Assembly: GCA_963767645.1 (NCBI GenBank)
Contig: CAVYEW010000004.1
Coordinates: 62,001 to 126,000 of the forward strand
DNA from: DATFDN01 sp963767645
GTDB lineage: Bacteria; Pseudomonadota; Alphaproteobacteria; Acetobacterales; Acetobacteraceae
DNA length: 64,000 nt
Reading direction: 5' to 3'
Position numbers and translations under genes: made by a program
Shown here: piece after piece, positions 61,501-64,000 of the stretch
How positions within the stretch are numbered: the stretch's first letter is position 1
Layout: every line of letters starts with the position of its first letter
The notes under the pieces: generated by a model
The model's database searches: none
The model's input: the letters and a program-made list of their open reading frames with translations, nothing else
Told to the model about the DNA's origin: nothing

Positions 61501-61838
61501 TCCTCCGAACCGCCGGAGCGGAATACGAATTCCGACATGACCAGATGCGCGCCTTTCTCGCGGCCCTCTGGCTGGTTGAGGAAACGCCGACGTTGTCAGC
61601 CCTCCAGAAGACCGTGACTGATGCTGGCGCTTTTGGCCTCAACAGACGGGACCAGGAAGAGCTTTGGCGTTTCGTCGCACCGATGCTGACCTCAGGTGGG
61701 GACCTCGACGCCCTATGGAATTTTGCGAGTGATGATCCTGAGCGCGGCATTCTCCAAAAGGCTCTCCAGGCAGAAGCCGACAAATGCAATGCCACGCTTG
61801 TCCGCGTCGCCCAGCAACGCGAGCCGGCGATGGCGTGA
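58599..61838 (+). CDS. Transmembrane sensor ATPase: regulator propeller - Y_Y_Y-like domain - TM - NACHT/STAND-like NTPase
   Basis: A 1,079-residue, previously unfamiliar architecture. A signal/anchor helix (VAWWLLLAIALCCAV) leads to nine repeats built around DGALWVGT and GLARLDRDGQWHTYT (residues ~52-470), a two-component-regulator type beta-propeller, then a beta-rich segment like the Y_Y_Y domain that usually follows such propellers. One membrane helix (VILAGVAALYFLAFVTLLLL, ~594-613) separates it from a cytoplasmic P-loop domain: Walker A GRSGMGKSS at ~700, Walker B IALALDGTNE at ~790, a sensor-like LLVTSQ and a C-terminal EFRHDQMRAFLAALW motif at ~977, as in NACHT/STAND proteins. Relatives with these propellers normally carry a histidine kinase. 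It should sense a periplasmic cue and signal through ATP-driven assembly; that role is inference. ATG 58599 follows a TTG codon. No partner gene is adjacent. Confidence 0.82.
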   Translation: MGHVLVRRSHLDGWVAWWLLLAIALCCAVYPRPASSEPAPIWAVFSRDNSDLPDNHVRALAPAADGALWVGTFGGGLARLDRDGQWHTYTRASTQGGLPDDRVLALAPGADGALWVGTLSDGLARLDRDGQWHTYTQASTQGDLPADSVQALAPSADGALWVGTFGGGLARLDRGGQWHTYIQTSTEQGDRATDNLLALAPAADGALWVGTLGDGLARLDRDGRWHTYTKASTQGGLPNDNVQALAPGADGALWVGTNGGGLARLDRDGHQWHTYTQASTQGGLADDTVSALAPGADGALWVGTNGGLARLDRDGQWHAYTQASTRGGLPNDIVVALAPGADGALWVGTDSGLARLDRDGQWHTYTKASTRGGLPGDRVLALAPGADGALWVGTGGSGLARLDRDGHQWHTYTQASTQGGLARLDRDGQWHTYTQASTRGGLPNDIVVALAPGVDGALWVGTLGGGLSRFKPPLGQTLRIVEVVGIREGGEVIQAEQTVAAVAFDSSYLTLPWMFHYAWKLSEVGRFSVRPGPEIKTKSSVYKVVLPHHDGAYQLSVVALDRYGNRSEPKTIDFKVDLPKPKSLWDRLAADWQVILAGVAALYFLAFVTLLLLTRWYAWAFRILSDAVWAKWLTFPFLLLRNVPAVQRWVLAPWFQEVRQRTRTDVPFLDPPASAAAGSLCESTALLQRLRGERRIWLHGRSGMGKSSVFAAWERAYFAAEDAPSLGAAVRRHGFILVTLPARRYAALEAPDANRPESWVLEAARSQLEQFGFATRDLGLVEAMLRAGHIALALDGTNEADRDVALAAFARQFKQTRLLVTSQALPPSDPWEKPDDQWEVWKLPEDISGLRSQLLRLWLGDEKGKVLSDRIEAEGLSATIVSGYDLRLLADLAEADPERARLPADRIALYRAILARASEPDGQPLRLEKLEQLAWTMVVQRQRRIRPEDATVLGESTLRMLGREGLRVLRTAGAEYEFRHDQMRAFLAALWLVEETPTLSALQKTVTDAGAFGLNRRDQEELWRFVAPMLTSGGDLDALWNFASDDPERGILQKALQAEADKCNATLVRVAQQREPAMA
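58752..60000 (+). repeat. Coding tandem repeat, ~138-bp units (propeller blades)
   Basis: Nine complete units of about 135-141 bp plus one truncated unit at about 59852-59920, with long stretches identical between units at the DNA level (for example GGCGCCCTCTGGGTCGGCAC). All unit lengths are multiples of three, so the frame is kept. The near-identity in DNA, not only protein, shows recent copying or gene conversion. The shortened unit lacks the DGALWVGT part, as expected from a recombinational deletion. Confidence 0.9.
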
Positions 61839-62282
61839 GTCTCAGGCGGGCAGCGCCGGGCGGTGTGCCTCACCGGCAACTCGATCGCGTTTACATCGGG
61901 GGGCCATCAGGCAATGAGCGCGATCCAGAGTCCGCTTCCCACCAGAAACCGCTATAGGATCGGGCGGCTGTTACGACGCCCTTTTGTGGTAAGGGGGCTC
62001 GCCGATCGAGAGAGCACCGCCAGTTCGTCGCGGCGATGTCCCCTGGAGAAGCGATTCGGGGACATGGTGCGGTGGCGGGCGTTCAACCCTTGGCGATTGT
62101 CTCGCCGCACAATGGCGCGTACCCGCTCGGACTGGCGCAGCCGCACAGAACTACATCGCTGACGCTGACATCTGGACACCCGGGTGTCCAATCCGTCCAC
62201 CGGACTGAACCGAAGGCGAGCGCAAGCAGTGATCGCGGCCCACATCCACCCGCGCGGCCGCGCGAAGGGAGCACCCGCGTGC
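61839..62282. other. Region without a recognisable gene
   Basis: About 440 bp after the propeller-NTPase gene. Open frames here (for example a plus-strand one from 61914 rich in Arg and Ser) do not resemble any protein I know. It contains an 18-bp perfect palindrome at 62173-62190. With the decarboxylase fragment next to it, this looks like a junction of past rearrangement. Confidence 0.4.
62173..62190. repeat. 18-bp perfect palindrome
   Basis: TGGACACCCGGGTGTCCA reads the same on both strands with no spacer. It lies in a gene-free stretch, 93 bp beyond the stop of a minus-strand gene fragment. It could be a protein-binding site or a recombination scar. Confidence 0.6.
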
Positions 62283-62414
62283 TCAGCCGCTCGTTGCCGT
62301 GGAGCGCCATCCGTTGACGGGAAGTGCGGTCGTGCCGGGATTGCCGAACATCACCCGCACGCCCTCCTGCTTCAGCAGCTCGAGCAGGGCGGTCTTGCCG
62401 AACATCGACGCCAT
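62283..62414 (-). pseudogene. N-terminal fragment of a TPP (benzoylformate decarboxylase-like) gene
   Basis: Forty-three codons from ATG 62414 read MASMFGKTALLELLKQEGVR and then VMFGNPGTTALP, closely matching the first ~30 residues of the enzyme encoded at 56513-58189. The match then stops and an unrelated GWRSTATSG tail ends at TGA. DNA identity to the complete gene is about three quarters, so this is the relic of a diverged paralogue, not a fresh duplication of the neighbour. All catalytic domains are missing. Confidence 0.72.
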
Positions 62415-62549
62415 GCATTCCTCCGAGGATCGTCAGTCCCGAAGCCTGCGCCGGGGCCGCCGAGCGCGCAACATTGCCAGGCAAAGCGGCCTGTGCATCC
62501 TCGACCGGCGAGCCGCCGTTAAGCGCACGGGAAGAAAGGAGACTGCACC

Positions 62550-63902
62550 ATGACGACCTCCTGGACCATGAGCCGTCGCGCGGCACTGAAGGGGGCCGCC
62601 GCCGCCGCGGCGCTGCCGCTCGTGCATGTGCGCGGGGCTGGCGCCGCCACCACGCTCAAGGTGGGCTTCTGGGACCATTGGGTGCCCGGCGCCGATGCGG
62701 TGATCCAGAAGCAGGTCGCGGACTGGGGCAAGAACAACAACGTCAACGTGGCTTTGGACTTCATCACCAGCAGCGGCAACAAGCTGCTGGTGACGGGCGC
62801 GGCCGAGGCGCAGGCCGGCGCCGGACACGACATCATGACGTTCGGGACCTGGGACGCGCACAACTACTCGGACAAGCTCGAGCCGCTCGATGACGTGATG
62901 AAGTCGCTGGAGGCCAAGGCCGGGCCGTTCAACGCCGTGTCCCAGTACCTGGCAAAGAACAAGAGCGGCAACTGGGTCGCCGTGCCGACCACCTGGGGCG
63001 CGCAGAGCAAGCCGTGCTGCGCCCGCATCAGCCTGTTCAAGAAGTATATCGGGCTCGATGTCACGCAGGTGTACCCGCCGCACGAAACCAACGGGGGCAC
63101 CGACCAGAACTGGACCTGGGAGGGCGACTTCCTGAAGGCAGCCGAGGCGGCGTCGAAGGACGGGCATCCGTTCGGCCTGGGCCTCGGCCAGACCTCCGAC
63201 AGTGTGGATTGGGTGGGCGCCCTGTTCACCTCCTACGGGGCCGAGCTAGTGGACAAGGACGGCAAGCCGCAGGTCAACTCGGCTGCCATGCACCAGGTAC
63301 TGGACTACGCGAAGCGGCTGGTCCCGTACCTGCCGGCCGACGCGGTAAGCTATGACGACGCCTCCAATAACCGGGCGCTGATCTCAGGGAAGAGCGCGCT
63401 CATCATGAACCCGCCCTCGGCCTGGGCGGTGGCGAAAACCGACAATCCGCCGGTCGCCGCTGATTCCTGGACCTTCCCCAATCCTGCCGGCCCCAAGGGG
63501 CGGTTCGTGCCGTATCTCGGGTTCTTCTGGGGCGTATGGAAGTTCAGCAAACAGAAAACTGAAGCTAAGGAACTGATCGAGTACCTGATGCAGCGCGACG
63601 TGGTGCAGGCGCGCGAGCCCGCCACCCAAGGCTACGACCTGCCGCCGCAGACCAGCATGCAGAACTTCGATATCTGGTCCCAGGTCGAACCGCCGAAGGG
63701 CACGGTCTACAACTACCCGCTGCGCCCTTGGAACAAGGCCGATTTCAGCATCGCCGTGGCCCCTGCCCCGGCCGACATCGCGGTGCAGATCTACAATGCC
63801 GCCGTGGGGCCGACCATGCTGGCGAAGCTGAAGGGCGGGTCGGGGATCAAGGACGTCATCGACTGGGCGCAGAACCAGGTCGAAGGCTTCGTGCAGCCTT
63901 GA
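62550..63902 (+). CDS. ABC sugar transporter substrate-binding protein (family 1)
   Basis: A 450-residue extracellular solute-binding protein. The N-terminus has a Tat-type signal (MSRRAALKGAAAAAALPLVH) and the mature part begins TTLKVGFWDHWVPGADAVIQ, typical of MalE/UgpB-type proteins for sugars or glycerol derivatives. PTTWGAQSKPCCARISLFKK near residue 150 contains an unusual cysteine pair. The ATG follows GAAAGGAGACTGCACC. Its permease and ATPase genes are expected beyond the right edge. A 9-bp-stem hairpin follows the stop. Confidence 0.9.
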   Translation: MTTSWTMSRRAALKGAAAAAALPLVHVRGAGAATTLKVGFWDHWVPGADAVIQKQVADWGKNNNVNVALDFITSSGNKLLVTGAAEAQAGAGHDIMTFGTWDAHNYSDKLEPLDDVMKSLEAKAGPFNAVSQYLAKNKSGNWVAVPTTWGAQSKPCCARISLFKKYIGLDVTQVYPPHETNGGTDQNWTWEGDFLKAAEAASKDGHPFGLGLGQTSDSVDWVGALFTSYGAELVDKDGKPQVNSAAMHQVLDYAKRLVPYLPADAVSYDDASNNRALISGKSALIMNPPSAWAVAKTDNPPVAADSWTFPNPAGPKGRFVPYLGFFWGVWKFSKQKTEAKELIEYLMQRDVVQAREPATQGYDLPPQTSMQNFDIWSQVEPPKGTVYNYPLRPWNKADFSIAVAPAPADIAVQIYNAAVGPTMLAKLKGGSGIKDVIDWAQNQVEGFVQP

Positions 63903-63938
63903 ACGGCGAGTCGGGTCGTCCGCTGGCCCACCTAGTCG

Positions 63939-63979
63939 CGGCCGGGCGTTACGCCTTATAGGGGCGTCATGCCCGGCCG
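63939..63979. repeat. Nested hairpin after the sugar-binding protein gene
   Basis: CGGCCGGGC (63939-63947) pairs with GCCCGGCCG (63971-63979), and inside it ACGCC pairs with GGCGT. The right arm contains GCGTCATGCCCGG, echoing the ends of the dispersed palindromic repeats at 39 and 53 kb. In ABC operons a hairpin here often lowers expression of the permease genes relative to the binding protein. Confidence 0.6.
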
Positions 63980-64000
63980 ATCGCTGACCCGAATCGCCGT

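Noticed and set aside
1..64000. tRNA, rRNA or riboswitch genes
   Set aside because: I looked for tRNA-like T-loop patterns (GGTTCGA-type) in intergenic gaps and for known riboswitch-like leaders and saw none I could defend.

Overview
The window is high-GC DNA, densely packed with genes on both strands and rich in ATGA/GTGA overlaps. CtrA with an adjacent fliI-fliJ pair, RppH, TrmJ, a divergent polysaccharide deacetylase and the 'GTCATGC..GCATCCACG' type palindromic repeats point to an Alphaproteobacterium, and the overall gene set would suit a free-living Rhodospirillales/Acetobacteraceae-like organism. The lineage is inference from gene families; there is no rRNA or tRNA in the window to confirm it.

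Layout. 1-9 kb: the end of a sensor kinase, a DUF5996 protein, a minus-strand operon of a PoxB-like TPP enzyme, a giant YdiJ-like FAD/Fe-S dehydrogenase and an unrecognised protein, then a frameshifted hypothetical gene. 9-12 kb: CtpA protease, YibQ-like deacetylase and RppH. 12-17 kb: a minus-strand cluster of TPP enzyme, FAD monooxygenase, threonine aldolase and thioesterase. 17.1-18.1 kb has no convincing gene. 18-25 kb: 2-hydroxyacid dehydrogenase, SDR, GT2, UDP-glucose dehydrogenase, fliJ/fliI and divergent ctrA. 25-33 kb: repair and housekeeping (AlkA-type glycosylase, GNAT-Nudix fusion, CinA-like, esterase, TrmJ, CysS), a divergent NRAMP transporter and a 3-hydroxyacyl-CoA dehydrogenase-like protein. 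33-36 kb: an esterase and a Baeyer-Villiger monooxygenase, each broken by one surplus base. 36-43.5 kb: DUF4239 protein, IlvD/Edd dehydratase, PPOX protein, palindromic repeats, SDR, epimerase and an FkbH-ACP pair. 43.5-44.9 kb: an IS4-type element with a nonsense-interrupted transposase. 45-48.4 kb: EmrAB-type efflux pump with a divergent TetR regulator and palindromic operators. 48.4-56 kb: ferredoxin reductase, Rieske ferredoxin, a frameshifted luciferase-like monooxygenase, MFS transporter, ABC binding protein and two acyl-CoA dehydrogenases. 55.8-62.5 kb is the most accessory-like part: an AbrB/VapC toxin-antitoxin pair, a benzoylformate-decarboxylase-like enzyme, a 1,079-residue propeller/transmembrane/STAND-NTPase protein, and gene debris. 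An ABC sugar-binding protein closes the window.

Four genes carry a one-base surplus that breaks an otherwise continuous reading frame; they may be real decay or sequence errors. Five gene pairs overlap tail to tail. The strongest candidate for an undescribed system is the protein at 58599-61838: a secreted regulator-type beta-propeller joined through one membrane helix to a cytoplasmic NACHT/STAND-like ATPase, where relatives with such propellers usually carry a histidine kinase.
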